From an uncultured Chloroflexota bacterium (lineage in GTDB: Bacteria; Chloroflexota; Limnocylindria; Limnocylindrales; CSP1-4): a DNA stretch of 64,000 nt. Positions 55,191 through 64,000 of the stretch are shown here, piece by piece. A program made the translations under genes and the position numbers. The stretch lies in contig CAIJPD010000045.1 of the NCBI GenBank assembly GCA_903822495.1, positions 62,001 to 126,000 of the forward strand, written 5' to 3'. The notes beneath the pieces are model-generated. The model saw only the letters and a list, made by a program, of their open reading frames with translations, searched no databases and was not told the DNA's origin. The stretch's first letter is position 1; every line of letters begins with the position of its first letter.

Positions 55191-58100
55191 GTGGCCACCA
55201 CCCGATCGCGGCGTCCCGCCGCACCCACCCAGACCGTCGCGACGCCGGGGCCGGACCCGCTCGTGGCCTTCTCCCCGCCCGTGCGGGCCTGGTTCGACGC
55301 CAGCTTCAGCACCCCAACGCCCGCGCAGGTGGGCGGCTGGGCGGCCATCGCGGCCGGGCGACACACGCTGATCCACGCGCCCACCGGGAGCGGCAAGACC
55401 CTCGCGGCGTTCCTCTGGTGCCTGGAGCTGCTGGGACGGAGCCGGACCGGGGAGGCCGCCGCCCGACGGGGCGCCGCGCCGATTGCCGCCCACCCCGCCG
55501 GCGTCCGCGTCCTGTACATCTCGCCCCTCAAGGCCCTCACCTACGACGTCCAGCGCAACCTGATGGCCCCATTGCGCGGCATCCGGCTGGCCGCCGAGCG
55601 GCTGGGCACCACGTGGCCGGAGATCACGGTCGCATCGCGCACCGGTGACACATCCCAGGGCGAGCGCCGCGACCTGGTTCGCCATCCGCCCGAGATCCTG
55701 GTCACCACGCCGGAGTCGCTCTACCTGCTCCTCACCAGCGCCGGCCGCGAGATCCTCCGGTCGGTTGATCACGTGATCGTCGACGAGGTCCACGCCCTGG
55801 CCGGTGGCAAGCGGGGCGCTCACCTGGCCCTCAGCCTTGAGCGGCTCGAGGCCCTCCGTCCCGCCGGCGGCCCGCCGCTCCAGCGGATCGGCCTGTCCGC
55901 GACGCAGCGCCCGCTGGCGACCATCGCCCGCTTCCTGGGCGGCGTGGGCCCGGGCCGCGACGTCGCCGTCGTCGATACCGGGAGCCGCAAGGCCCTTGAC
56001 CTCCAGGTGACCGTGCCGGTGGAGGACATGGGCCGACTCGGCGATACCCTGCCGCCCCAGGAGCAGCCCGGGGGGCCGGCCTGGCGCGACGACCTGCGGA
56101 CCAGCATCTGGCCGTCGATCCACCCGCGGATCCTGGAGCTGATCCGCGCGCACCGATCCACGATCGTCTTCACGAACAGCCGCCGACTCGCGGAGCGGCT
56201 GGCCCACCGGCTCAACGACCTGGCCGGGGAGGAGCTGGTCCGCGCCCACCACGGCAGCATCGCCCGCGAGCAGCGCCAGGAGATCGAGGAGGCGCTCAAG
56301 GCCGGCCGCGTGCCGGCCATCGTGGCGACCAGCAGCCTGGAGCTGGGGATCGACATGGGTGCGGTGGACCTGGTGATCATGGTCGAGTCGCCCACCAGCG
56401 TCGCCTCGGGGCTTCAGCGGGTGGGCCGGGCCGGGCACCAGGTGGGGGAGCCGTCGAAGGGCGTCCTCTTCCCCAAGTACCGCGGCGACTTGCTGGAGGC
56501 CGCGGTCGTCGTCGGCCGAATGCACGAGGGCGCGATCGAGACGACGGTCATGCCGCGCAACCCGATCGACGTCCTGGCCCAGCAGCTGGTCGCCATGACG
56601 GTGATGGACCCCTGGAGCGTGGCCGACCTGCTGACGGTCGTCACTCGGGCGGCCCCGTTCGAGGGGATATCTCGCGAAGCGCTCGAAGGCGTCCTCGGCA
56701 TGCTGGCCGGCGCCTACCCGTCGGACGAGTTCGCCGAGCTCAGGGCGCGCATCACCTGGGACCGGGTGACGGACGTGGTGCAGGGCCGGCGGGACGCGCG
56801 GGTGGTCGCGGTCACCTCGGGCGGCACCATCCCGGACCGCGGACTGTTCGGGGTCTTCCTGGCCGGCGAGACGGGGACGCCTGGGCGACGCGTGGGAGAG
56901 CTGGACGAGGAGATGGTCTACGAGCTGCGGGCCGGGATGCACGGCGATGTCATCGTCCTGGGGGCCAGCAGCTGGCGGATCCTGGAGATCACGCCGGACC
57001 GGGTGATCGTGGAGCCGGCGCCCGGGATCCCCGGCAAGCTCCCGTTCTGGAAGGGCGACGCCGTGGGCCGTCCCATCGAGCTTGGGCGGGCGATCGGGGC
57101 GTTCGTGCGCGAGGCCGAAGCGGACCTGGCGCGCGGCGCGGCCGGACGGTCGAAGGCAGAGGCGCGCTTCCGCGAGCGCCACGACCTCGACGAGCTCGCC
57201 GCCAGGAACCTGGTCGCCTATCTCCAGGAGGAGCGTGACGTCGCCGGCGCCCTCCCCACGGATCGGCGGATCGTCATCGAGCGCTTCCGCGACGAGCTGG
57301 GCGACTGGCGCCTGGTGATCCTCACCCCGTTTGGCGGCCGCATCCATGCCCCATGGACGCTGGCCATCGAGGCGCGCCTTCGCGAGCGCCTGGGGATCGA
57401 GGCGCAGACGATCTGGTCGGACGACGGGATCGCGATCCGGCTGCCGGAGGGCGAGGGCGAGGGATCTGCCTCGCGCATCGCCGAGATCGAGGCGGTGCTC
57501 TTCCCCTCGCCGGACGAGGTGGAGGACCTGGTCGTGGAGGCCCTGGGCGGCTCCGCGATGTTCGCGTCCCGCTTCCGCGAGAACGCGGGGCGGGCGCTCC
57601 TCCTCCCGCGGCGCCGGCCGGGAAGCCGCACCCCGCTCTGGCAGCAGCGCCAACGATCGGCGGACCTGCTGGCCGTGGCGTCGCGCTACGGCAGCTTCCC
57701 GATCCTGGTGGAGACCTACCGGGAGTGCCTGTCGGACATCTTCGACCTGGGCGCGCTGCGCGAGGTGCTGGGCGCGGTGGAGCGGCGCGAGATCGCGGTC
57801 CACGCGGTGGAGACGCAGCGTGCGTCGCCGTTCGCGTCGTCGCTCCTGTTCGACTACGTGGCCGCGTACATGTACGAGGGCGACGCGCCCCTGGCGGAGC
57901 GGCGGGCGGGCGCCCTGGCGCTGGATCGCGACCTGCTCCGCGAGCTGCTGGGCCAGGAGGAGCTGCGCGAGCTGCTGGACGCGGCGGCGCTCGCGGACCT
58001 GGAGCTTTCCCTCCAGGGGCTGACCGAGGACCGGCAGGCCGAGACCGCCGACCAGCTGCACGACCTGCTCCGGCGGGTGGGGGACCTGTCGGGCCCGGAG

Positions 58101-59870
58101 GTGGCGGCGCGGGTCGCGGCGGGCGGGAAGGCGGGCGACGCCAGCGTCGCCGACGCGGACGTCGCGCACGCGTGGCTCGACGAGCTGCGCGGCTCCCGTC
58201 GCGCCGTGCCGGCCTGGATCGGCGGCGAGGAGCGCTGGATCGCCATCGAGGACGCGGCGCGCTACCGCGACGGGGCGGGCGCGCTCACGCCGGCCGAGGT
58301 GCCGGACGCGTTCCTGCACCCGGTCCCGGGCGCGCTCGACGGCCTGCTGGCCCGCTGGGCGCGGAGCCACGGCCCGTTCCTGGCGGCGGGACCCGCGGCG
58401 CGCTGGGGCCTGCCCGGCGGGGTTGTCGCCGACGCCCTGGAGCGGCTGTTGGAGCGGGGCGCGCTGGTCCGCGGCGAGTTCCGGCCGGATGGCACGGAGC
58501 GGGAGTTTTGCGACCCCGAGGTGCTGCGCCAGCTCCGCCGCCGGTCGCTGGCCCGGCTCCGCCGCGAGGTGGAGCCGGTGGAGCCCGCGGCGCTGGGGCG
58601 GTTCCTCCCAGCGTGGCACGGCGTGGCAGCGGTGGGGGAGTCACGCCCGCCGCTGCGCGGGGCCGCGGCGCTGGAGCGCCTCGCGGAGGTGATTGGCCAG
58701 CTCTCGGGCGTGGCCATCCCGGCGTCCGTGCTGGAGAGGGATGTGCTCCCCGCCCGCATCCCGGGCTACCAGCCCCGGTTGCTCGACGAGCTGGGGGCCA
58801 TGGGCGAGGTGGCCTGGGTGGGACGCGGCAGCCTGGGCCGCGACGACGGCCGGGTGGTCCTGTACCGGCCGGGCCGCGAGGCCTTGCGGCCAGTGGGCGG
58901 CGGCCCGGCCGTCACGGAGCGGCCGGACGGGGAGCGCCACGGGCGGATCCGGGAGCACCTCGAGAGCCGGGGCGCGTCGTTCTACCGGGCAATCCACGTC
59001 GCCGCTGGTGGCGGTACCGACCGCGAGGTGCTGGACGCGCTGTGGGACCTGGTCTGGGCCGGCGAGGTCACCAACGACACCTTCGCGCCGCTCCGCGCCC
59101 TGCGCTGGAAGCGTCCAGCCGGGGGCGGCGCCGGGCCGCGACCCGGCCGGCTCACCGCCCTGGGTCCACCCGAGGCCGCGGGCCGCTGGTCCCTGGTGGA
59201 GCGCGCCGGGCCGGGACTCGGCACTGCGGCCGCGACGGCGACGCAGCGTCTCCACGCCACCGCACTCGCCATGCTGGACCGCCACGGCGTGCTGGTCCGT
59301 GAGGCCGTGATGGCGGAGGGCACCGAGGGCGGGTTTGCGGGCATCTACCCGGTGCTTCGCGCGCTCGAGGAGGCCGGCCGGATCCGGCGGGGCTACTTCG
59401 TCGAAGGCTTGGGGGCGGCGCAGTTTGCGCTGGCGGGTGCCATCGACCGGCTCCGCTCCGCGCGCGACCCCGCGGATGCCAGGGGCGACGCGCCGGTGGT
59501 CCATCTCCTCGCCGCCGCGGATCCGGCCAACCCGTACGGCGCCGCCGTGGCCTGGCCTCGCCGCGGCGAAACGGACCGCCGCCCGCTCCAGCGCGCCGCG
59601 GGTGCCCAGGTTGTGCTGGTGGACGGCGTGGCGGTGCTCTACGCGGAGCGCGGCGGCCGCTCTCTCCAGACCCTGCCCGCGGCCGACGATCCCGTCGCGG
59701 CGGGGCTCGCGTTCGGGTCGTTGCGCGCCCTGCTGGGACCCGGCCGTGAGCGCGAGGTGATCATCGCCCGGGTGGACGGCGCGCCGGTGGCCGATTCACC
59801 GTTCCGGGACACCCTGATTGATGCCGGGTTCGTCCCTGGCTACCGCGGCCTGGTGCTGCGCGACGCTTGA
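55191..59870 (+). CDS. lhr: Lhr-type ATP-dependent DNA/RNA helicase, long form
   Basis: 1559 residues from GTG 55191. Core helicase: motif I APTGSGKTLAAFL (near 65), motif Ia YISPLKALTYDVQRNL, motif II DEVHAL (near 197), motif III LSATQRPL, motif IV FTNSRRLAERLAHRLN, motif V ATSSLELGIDMG and motif VI QRVGRAGH (near 408). The winged-helix and Lhr-specific beta domains follow, then a C-terminal block of winged-helix-like repeats (about 880-1480). The length matches the mycobacterial full form (about 1500) rather than the short Lhr-core. Lhr takes part in DNA repair, for example of crosslinks. The next gene follows on the same strand. Confidence 0.95.
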   Translation: MATTRSRRPAAPTQTVATPGPDPLVAFSPPVRAWFDASFSTPTPAQVGGWAAIAAGRHTLIHAPTGSGKTLAAFLWCLELLGRSRTGEAAARRGAAPIAAHPAGVRVLYISPLKALTYDVQRNLMAPLRGIRLAAERLGTTWPEITVASRTGDTSQGERRDLVRHPPEILVTTPESLYLLLTSAGREILRSVDHVIVDEVHALAGGKRGAHLALSLERLEALRPAGGPPLQRIGLSATQRPLATIARFLGGVGPGRDVAVVDTGSRKALDLQVTVPVEDMGRLGDTLPPQEQPGGPAWRDDLRTSIWPSIHPRILELIRAHRSTIVFTNSRRLAERLAHRLNDLAGEELVRAHHGSIAREQRQEIEEALKAGRVPAIVATSSLELGIDMGAVDLVIMVESPTSVASGLQRVGRAGHQVGEPSKGVLFPKYRGDLLEAAVVVGRMHEGAIETTVMPRNPIDVLAQQLVAMTVMDPWSVADLLTVVTRAAPFEGISREALEGVLGMLAGAYPSDEFAELRARITWDRVTDVVQGRRDARVVAVTSGGTIPDRGLFGVFLAGETGTPGRRVGELDEEMVYELRAGMHGDVIVLGASSWRILEITPDRVIVEPAPGIPGKLPFWKGDAVGRPIELGRAIGAFVREAEADLARGAAGRSKAEARFRERHDLDELAARNLVAYLQEERDVAGALPTDRRIVIERFRDELGDWRLVILTPFGGRIHAPWTLAIEARLRERLGIEAQTIWSDDGIAIRLPEGEGEGSASRIAEIEAVLFPSPDEVEDLVVEALGGSAMFASRFRENAGRALLLPRRRPGSRTPLWQQRQRSADLLAVASRYGSFPILVETYRECLSDIFDLGALREVLGAVERREIAVHAVETQRASPFASSLLFDYVAAYMYEGDAPLAERRAGALALDRDLLRELLGQEELRELLDAAALADLELSLQGLTEDRQAETADQLHDLLRRVGDLSGPEVAARVAAGGKAGDASVADADVAHAWLDELRGSRRAVPAWIGGEERWIAIEDAARYRDGAGALTPAEVPDAFLHPVPGALDGLLARWARSHGPFLAAGPAARWGLPGGVVADALERLLERGALVRGEFRPDGTEREFCDPEVLRQLRRRSLARLRREVEPVEPAALGRFLPAWHGVAAVGESRPPLRGAAALERLAEVIGQLSGVAIPASVLERDVLPARIPGYQPRLLDELGAMGEVAWVGRGSLGRDDGRVVLYRPGREALRPVGGGPAVTERPDGERHGRIREHLESRGASFYRAIHVAAGGGTDREVLDALWDLVWAGEVTNDTFAPLRALRWKRPAGGGAGPRPGRLTALGPPEAAGRWSLVERAGPGLGTAAATATQRLHATALAMLDRHGVLVREAVMAEGTEGGFAGIYPVLRALEEAGRIRRGYFVEGLGAAQFALAGAIDRLRSARDPADARGDAPVVHLLAAADPANPYGAAVAWPRRGETDRRPLQRAAGAQVVLVDGVAVLYAERGGRSLQTLPAADDPVAAGLAFGSLRALLGPGREREVIIARVDGAPVADSPFRDTLIDAGFVPGYRGLVLRDA

Positions 59871-59973
59871 GCGCGGCTCGGGGGGCCGGGCAAGGCCCGC
59901 GGGAGCGCGTGAGCAGCGCCAGCCGGGCGCGAGGCGACGGTCGGCACTCCCCGGCGGGACTTGCGGTGCGGCG

Positions 59974-59979
59974 TACGAT
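59974..59979 (+). promoter_or_regulatory. -10 of a leaderless mini-ORF
   Basis: TACGAT, six bases before ATG 59986. Confidence 0.4.
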
Positions 59980-59985
59980 TCGACC

Positions 59986-60080
59986 ATGGCCGCGGAGTGA
60001 TGGAGTGGCCCTCTCCGCGAACATGCTGTGGCGCCGGCAAGCTGGCGGCCGGCGCGTGCGGAAAGGGGATGCTCGCGTGA
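59986..60080 (+). other. two linked mini-ORFs ahead of the MFS gene
   Basis: ATG 59986 reads MAAE and stops at TGA 59998-60000. That stop overlaps ATG 60000 as TGATG, which opens a 26-residue ORF (MEWPSPRTCCG...) ending at TGA 60078-60080. This in turn overlaps the GTG at 60077 of the transporter. A ribosome could move from one to the next without leaving the message. Confidence 0.35.
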
Positions 60081-61405
60081 TCAACACCGAGGCACTGCCC
60101 TCCAACTCGGATCGCCCCACCGCGGCGATGCCCACCACCCAGCTCGTCCGCCTTTCGCTGTACTGGCTCGGCCTGTCGACGATCTTCATCGGGCTCACCC
60201 AGATCCTCAGCGGGCGGATCCAGTTCGACAAGGAGAGCGGGCTCTATTCGCCCGGCTCCGAGGGCTCCACCCTGTTCGTGCTGAACGCCGCGGGCGCCCT
60301 CATCGCCGCCCTCGTCCAGCCCACGATCGGCACCATCTCGGACTACACCGTCAGCCGCTGGGGGCGGCGCAAGCCGTACATCTTCATCGGCTCGATCCTC
60401 GACCTGGTCTTCCTGCTGGGGATCGCCTCGTCGAACACCATCGTCGCCGTCGCGGCCTTCATGGTCCTGCTCCAGGTGAGCGCCAACTTCGCCCAGGGCC
60501 CGTTCCAGGGCTACGTGCCGGATCTCGTCCCCGAACGCCAGGTCGGGCTGGCGTCCGCGCTCGTGGGGCTCTTCCAGACGCTTGGCAACGCTGTTGGGTT
60601 CGGCATCGGCGCGGCAGCCGTCGCGATGGACAGCTTCTTCCTGGGCACCATGGCGCTGGGCGTGCTCGAGGTGGTCACGATGGTGTCGGTGGTCTGGCGC
60701 GTGCAGGAAGGGCGCGCCCCCCGCTCCCGGGAAGGCCGGTCCTGGCCGGCGATCGCCCGCGAGGCGTGGGGGACCGACATCCTCCGCGAGCGCTCCTTCA
60801 TCTGGCTGGTCGGCTCTCGCTGGTTCTTCCTGATGGGCCCGAACATGCTGATCAACTTCTCCGTCTTCTTCTTTGCCCAGACCTTCGGCCTGTCGCAGAA
60901 GGAGACCGGTGAGGCCAGCCTCCCGGTACTCGCCGCGGTCGTCGTCGGGAACCTGCTCACGGTTCTACCCGCCGGCCGGATCTCGGACCGGGTCGGTCGG
61001 AAGCCCGTGATCTACGCCGCCTGCGCGGTGGCGGGGGCGGGCATGCTGATCGTGGCCACCGCGCCCGTCATCCCCGTCGTCGTTGCCGGCTCGGTCCTCC
61101 TGGGCGCAGGGTCGGGCATGTTCCTGGCCGTCGACTGGGCGCTGATGACCGACATCATCCCCAAGGCTTCGTCGGGCCGCTACATGGGCATCAGCAACGT
61201 GGCCACGGCCACCTCCGGGATCGTCGCGCTCCTGGGCGGAGGTTGGCTGATGGACGCGGTCAACGCCGCCGCGGGCTACGGGGCGGGTCCACGGGCCGCC
61301 TTCGTGCTGGCGGTCGTGTTCTTCGCTCTCGGCGCGCTCCTCCTCCGACCGGTCGTGGAGCCCAGGCGAGCCGCGGCCGTCGCTCCGGCGCGGGCGGTAC
61401 CGTGA
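60077..61405 (+). CDS. MFS transporter, SLC45/GPH-like
   Basis: 442 residues from GTG 60077, with AAGGGG upstream. Twelve helices. The loop ISDYTVSRWGRRKPYI after helix 2 is the MFS signature in the form used by sucrose/maltose-type SLC45 and related carriers; a second copy, RISDRVGRKPVI, lies after helix 8. QGYVPDLVPERQVGLASA is also typical. Likely a sugar or organic solute symporter; substrate unknown. Confidence 0.85.
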   Translation: MINTEALPSNSDRPTAAMPTTQLVRLSLYWLGLSTIFIGLTQILSGRIQFDKESGLYSPGSEGSTLFVLNAAGALIAALVQPTIGTISDYTVSRWGRRKPYIFIGSILDLVFLLGIASSNTIVAVAAFMVLLQVSANFAQGPFQGYVPDLVPERQVGLASALVGLFQTLGNAVGFGIGAAAVAMDSFFLGTMALGVLEVVTMVSVVWRVQEGRAPRSREGRSWPAIAREAWGTDILRERSFIWLVGSRWFFLMGPNMLINFSVFFFAQTFGLSQKETGEASLPVLAAVVVGNLLTVLPAGRISDRVGRKPVIYAACAVAGAGMLIVATAPVIPVVVAGSVLLGAGSGMFLAVDWALMTDIIPKASSGRYMGISNVATATSGIVALLGGGWLMDAVNAAAGYGAGPRAAFVLAVVFFALGALLLRPVVEPRRAAAVAPARAVP

Positions 61406-61419
61406 CCCTGGAGGTGCGG

Positions 61420-61447
61420 CTCGACGCTCGTCCCTCGACGCTCGTCC
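61420..61447. repeat. tandem 14-bp duplication
   Basis: CTCGACGCTCGTCC is repeated twice without a gap in the space after the MFS gene. Confidence 0.7.
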
Positions 61448-61549
61448 GGCGCGTCGATCCCGGCAGCGCTGCCTTGGCCAACGCGGACCCCCGGGCCAGC
61501 GATCGAACCGGGTTGAGAGCGGAGCCAAGCCGGATCATGGGGGCGACGG

Positions 61550-62587
61550 ATGGCTGATGGAGCCCTTGGCAGACCGGTGACGAGAGCCGTCGTGCTGACC
61601 CTGGTGCGGCAAGGGATCCTCGGACCTCGGGCAGCCGAGCGGGGGCTGGCCCTGGGAGCGATCACCCCGAATCGGCTTGCCTGGGCGCAGTTCCTGGATC
61701 GAGCCTTGCTCATCCTCGGTGTTGCGCTGGCAATCAGCGGGGTCTTCTTCTTCTTTGCCTACAACTGGCAGGGATTGAACCACGTCGTGAAGCTGGGCCT
61801 GACGCAGGTGCTCGTGCTGGCGGCGGTGGTCTTCGTGCACCTGCGCGGGCTGGACGGCCTGCCCGGCAAGATCGGACTGACCGTCGCCTCCCTGCTGGTC
61901 GGGGTCATGCTGGGTGTCTACGGGCAGGTCTACCAGACGGGCGCTGACAGCTACGAGCTGTTCATGACCTGGCTCCTGCTCATCCTCGGATGGATGGCGG
62001 TGTCGCAGTTCATGCCGGTCTGGTTCCTGGCCTACGTGCTGGCGCACCTGGCGATCGCCACGTACTGGAGCTCCTCGTACTTCGGAGCCGTCACCGCCGG
62101 TCCTGTCAGCCTGGCGCTGATCCTGTTCATCTTCAACACCTTGGCCCTGACGGCCTGGGAGGTCGCGCGGCGCCGCCACGTCACCTGGCTCGAAAGCCGG
62201 GCAACTCCCCGCGTCGTTGCCTTCGTCGCCTACCTCGTGATGGTGGCTCCCGTCCTCGCGCTGCTGTTCGGCCTGCTCCCTGTCTACATGGGCGACATCT
62301 GGGGCAGCGTGCTCCAGTTGAGCCCCATGGTCTATCTGCTCGGCACCGGGATCACGATCTACCTCTACGGCAGGAAGCTGCCCGATCTGTTCATGCTGGC
62401 GCTGGCCGCCTTCGGACTGGTTGCGGTGCTCTTCGGGGTAGCCGTCAAGTACCTGGTTGTCGACTCGCGAAGTGGTGGGGCAGAGAGCCTGCTACTGACG
62501 GCCCTCATCCTGATCGGCTTGACCGGGGCCGCGGTTCTCTGGCTGCGGCGCACATCCGAGGCCTGGGAGGCGGCAGATGGCGGCTGA
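61550..62587 (+). CDS. DUF2157-domain membrane protein
   Basis: 345 residues. A short polar N-terminus with a helical segment (VVLTLVRQGILGPRAAERGLALG) is followed by ten or so hydrophobic segments, starting with LILGVALAISGVFFFFAYNW and FVKLGLTQ-like HVVKLGLTQVLVL, the pattern of DUF2157 proteins. It overlaps the DUF4401 gene by 11 bases, and the GDYXXLXY protein follows; this three-gene set is widespread in bacteria but of unknown function. Confidence 0.88.
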   Translation: MADGALGRPVTRAVVLTLVRQGILGPRAAERGLALGAITPNRLAWAQFLDRALLILGVALAISGVFFFFAYNWQGLNHVVKLGLTQVLVLAAVVFVHLRGLDGLPGKIGLTVASLLVGVMLGVYGQVYQTGADSYELFMTWLLLILGWMAVSQFMPVWFLAYVLAHLAIATYWSSSYFGAVTAGPVSLALILFIFNTLALTAWEVARRRHVTWLESRATPRVVAFVAYLVMVAPVLALLFGLLPVYMGDIWGSVLQLSPMVYLLGTGITIYLYGRKLPDLFMLALAAFGLVAVLFGVAVKYLVVDSRSGGAESLLLTALILIGLTGAAVLWLRRTSEAWEAADGG

Positions 62588-63662
62588 CAGGCCCACCGTC
62601 GAGCAGATGCTGGCCGGCCTGGCGGGCGAAGGTCTGTTCGACCTCGAGGGGCAGCCAGCGGTTGAGGCAGCCCTCGCCGCCGCGCCCCGCAAGGAGCGAC
62701 CCTGGTATATCCGCGGGTGCATGGCCGTCAGCGCCTGGATCGCAGCGATCCTGATCGTCGCGGCGCTGACCCTCCTCATGCCCCACCCGGAAGACAGGCT
62801 TCTCGTTGTCGGCGCCGTCCTCCTGATCGTCGCCATCGTTGTCCACAACGCGCTTGCCGCATCGGATTTCGCATCGCAGCTTGCGCTGGCGGTCAGCATT
62901 GCCGGTCAGCTATCGCTGGTCGCCGGCTTGTTGCTGACGCTCCATCTCGGTGTGGAGCCGATCCTGCTGATCACCATCCTGCTGCAGGTGGCGCTGGTTC
63001 TTGTCTACCGGGACTGGCTGCACCGCTTCCTGTCCACGCTGGTGATCATCGGTTGCCTCGCCGGGTATCTGTTCCTGATCGAGCCCCGCCTCCAACTGGG
63101 CCTTGGGGTGCTCCTGGGGCTGCTCACCGCCCTGATCTGGGAGAAGGAGCTGGACTGGGCCGGGTCACGCCATCTCCTCGACATCCTGCCGCCGGCTGCG
63201 ATGGGGATCACGCTGGGTGGGCTGGGCCTGGTCGCACCGCTGGTTGGGCGGACCCTCGAGGCTCTGGGTGGGGACTTCTGGTGGTTGCTCTCCGTTGGCC
63301 TGTGCGCGGTCCTGCTCTACCAGGAACACCGGATCATCGTGCGCCATGGATCCGCCGTCTCGACGACGGGTGCCCGGTTCGCTGCGGGGGTCACGGTCAC
63401 GGTCGCGGCGCTGACGGTGTCGACACCGGGCCTGCTGCTGGCCGTGCTGGTGCTCGTGGTGGGCTTCCAGCACGGCAACCGGGCGGTCTTCTGGGCGGCG
63501 GCTGCGTTCCTTGGCTGGTTCCTCGTCTTCTACTACTACAACCTGGCCCTGACCCTGCTCGTGAAGTCGATCGTGCTGTTCGGGAGTGGGCTCATGCTGC
63601 TCGCTGTCCGCTGGCTGGTGCAGCGCCAGCCCGGCGCGGAACGGCGGGTCGGATCCAGATGA
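62577..63662 (+). CDS. DUF4401-domain membrane protein
   Basis: 361 residues. The N-terminal cytoplasmic part (TVEQMLAGLAGEGLFDLEG) is followed by about ten membrane helices, from WYIRGCMAVSAWIAAILIVAAL to FYYYNLALTLLVKSIVLFGSGLMLLAVRW. The YYYN/LL-KS stretch near the end is typical of DUF4401. GGGAGGCGG lies just before the ATG. Its stop overlaps the start of the next gene (ATGA). Confidence 0.88.
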   Translation: MAADRPTVEQMLAGLAGEGLFDLEGQPAVEAALAAAPRKERPWYIRGCMAVSAWIAAILIVAALTLLMPHPEDRLLVVGAVLLIVAIVVHNALAASDFASQLALAVSIAGQLSLVAGLLLTLHLGVEPILLITILLQVALVLVYRDWLHRFLSTLVIIGCLAGYLFLIEPRLQLGLGVLLGLLTALIWEKELDWAGSRHLLDILPPAAMGITLGGLGLVAPLVGRTLEALGGDFWWLLSVGLCAVLLYQEHRIIVRHGSAVSTTGARFAAGVTVTVAALTVSTPGLLLAVLVLVVGFQHGNRAVFWAAAAFLGWFLVFYYYNLALTLLVKSIVLFGSGLMLLAVRWLVQRQPGAERRVGSR

Positions 63663-64000
63663 ACGGCCGCCGCAAGCTGTTCGTGTGGATCTTCGCCGGG
63701 CTCATCCTGCTCACCGGCAATGTGCTGATCTACGGCAAGGAGCAGGTGATCGCCAACGGACGGACCGTCTACCTCCGCCTGGCGCCCGTCGACCCTCGCT
63801 CCCTGGTCCAGGGCGACTACATGGCCCTGCGCTATGCGCACCCGTTCTCGTTCGAGATTCCGGACAGCGGGTCCCTGGTGGTCCGCCTCGATGAGCGCGA
63901 CATCGGGAGCATCGTGCGCATTCATGACCCTGGCGTCGCACTGGGTTCGGATGAGCACCTGATGAGGTTCCGACGGGGCCAGGGCTTTCGGGCGGTCGAC
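63659..64000 (+). CDS. GDYXXLXY-domain protein (partial, cut by window end)
   Basis: The first 114 residues are present: a membrane helix (FVWIFAGLILLTGNVLIYG) and the signature RSLVQGDYMALRY, then strands of the extracellular domain (LVVRLDERDIGSIVRI). The GDYMALRY motif identifies the family that accompanies DUF2157 and DUF4401 proteins. The remainder lies beyond 64000. Confidence 0.9.
   Translation, partial: MNGRRKLFVWIFAGLILLTGNVLIYGKEQVIANGRTVYLRLAPVDPRSLVQGDYMALRYAHPFSFEIPDSGSLVVRLDERDIGSIVRIHDPGVALGSDEHLMRFRRGQGFRAVD

Noticed and set aside
54891..58619. Long open frame antisense to lhr (about 1240 codons)
   Set aside because: Shadow created by the high GC third positions of lhr; composition is Arg/His/Gly/Pro-rich with no domain, while the plus strand holds all helicase motifs.
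61402..61557. Small ORF after the MFS gene starting at GTG 61402
   Set aside because: Arg/Asp/Ser-rich low-quality sequence built partly from a 14-bp duplication; no supporting signal.

Overview
This is a GC-rich (roughly 70% by eye) chromosomal segment carrying about 50 genes on both strands. There is no transposase, integrase, phage gene, CRISPR array or rRNA; one tRNA gene (His) is present. Single-membrane secretion features, a class II (B12-dependent) ribonucleotide reductase, a heliorhodopsin, BioY and many leaderless genes fit a monoderm, probably Chloroflexota (Limnocylindria-like) or a deep actinobacterial relative. The taxonomic call is an inference from gene content, not a measurement.

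Layout. 1-5 kb: the tail of an unknown gene, a secreted metallopeptidase-like protein, a small membrane protein, a cupin and an LLM-class flavin oxidoreductase. 5-9 kb: nrdJ (minus) with an NrdR-like box, a sigma70-type promoter and a phased TGTGG array upstream. 9-25 kb: an XRE/PD-(D/E)XK protein, CcsB with a zinc-ribbon membrane protein, a NYN nuclease, a HAD phosphatase, adenosine deaminase, M17 and M23 peptidases, an A24 prepilin peptidase, GlgC, and an overlapping cluster of a YbjN-like protein, a second metallopeptidase paralogue and a TPR protein. NUDIX and tRNA-His follow. 25-32 kb: a CAP-domain protein, a two-gene MacB-type ABC system, BioY and a GlcD-type oxidase. 32-42 kb: a SorC regulator, an FGGY kinase, an NMT1-type ABC importer and a three-subunit xanthine dehydrogenase-family enzyme. 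42-52 kb: GNAT, a nuclease-like coiled-coil protein, MerR + MFS, a putative cysteine peptidase, a DUF255 thioredoxin-like protein, a MUG-type glycosylase, TatA and an AcuC-type deacetylase fused to an acetyltransferase-like domain. 52-55 kb: DoxX, a CarH-type B12 photoreceptor regulator and, divergently, a heliorhodopsin. 55-64 kb: the Lhr helicase, an MFS transporter and a DUF2157/DUF4401/GDYXXLXY membrane operon cut by the window edge.

Most striking points. (1) A heliorhodopsin gene stands back to back with a regulator carrying the W-x9-EH and His-ligand signature of CarH, the adenosylcobalamin photoreceptor, with an inverted repeat in the shared promoter; this looks like one light sensor controlling another light-responsive protein. 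(2) About ten genes start 6-7 bases after a TAnnnT -10 element, often in divergent pairs, which points to leaderless transcription as a normal mode here. In three places such a -10 precedes a tiny ORF whose stop overlaps, directly or through a second small ORF, the start of the next gene. (3) The nrdJ upstream region combines an NrdR-like box with DnaA-box-like repeats at near helical spacing. (4) Two secreted paralogues share an unusual HEXXH-X14-E arrangement. (5) A deacetylase and an acetyltransferase-like domain are fused in one protein.
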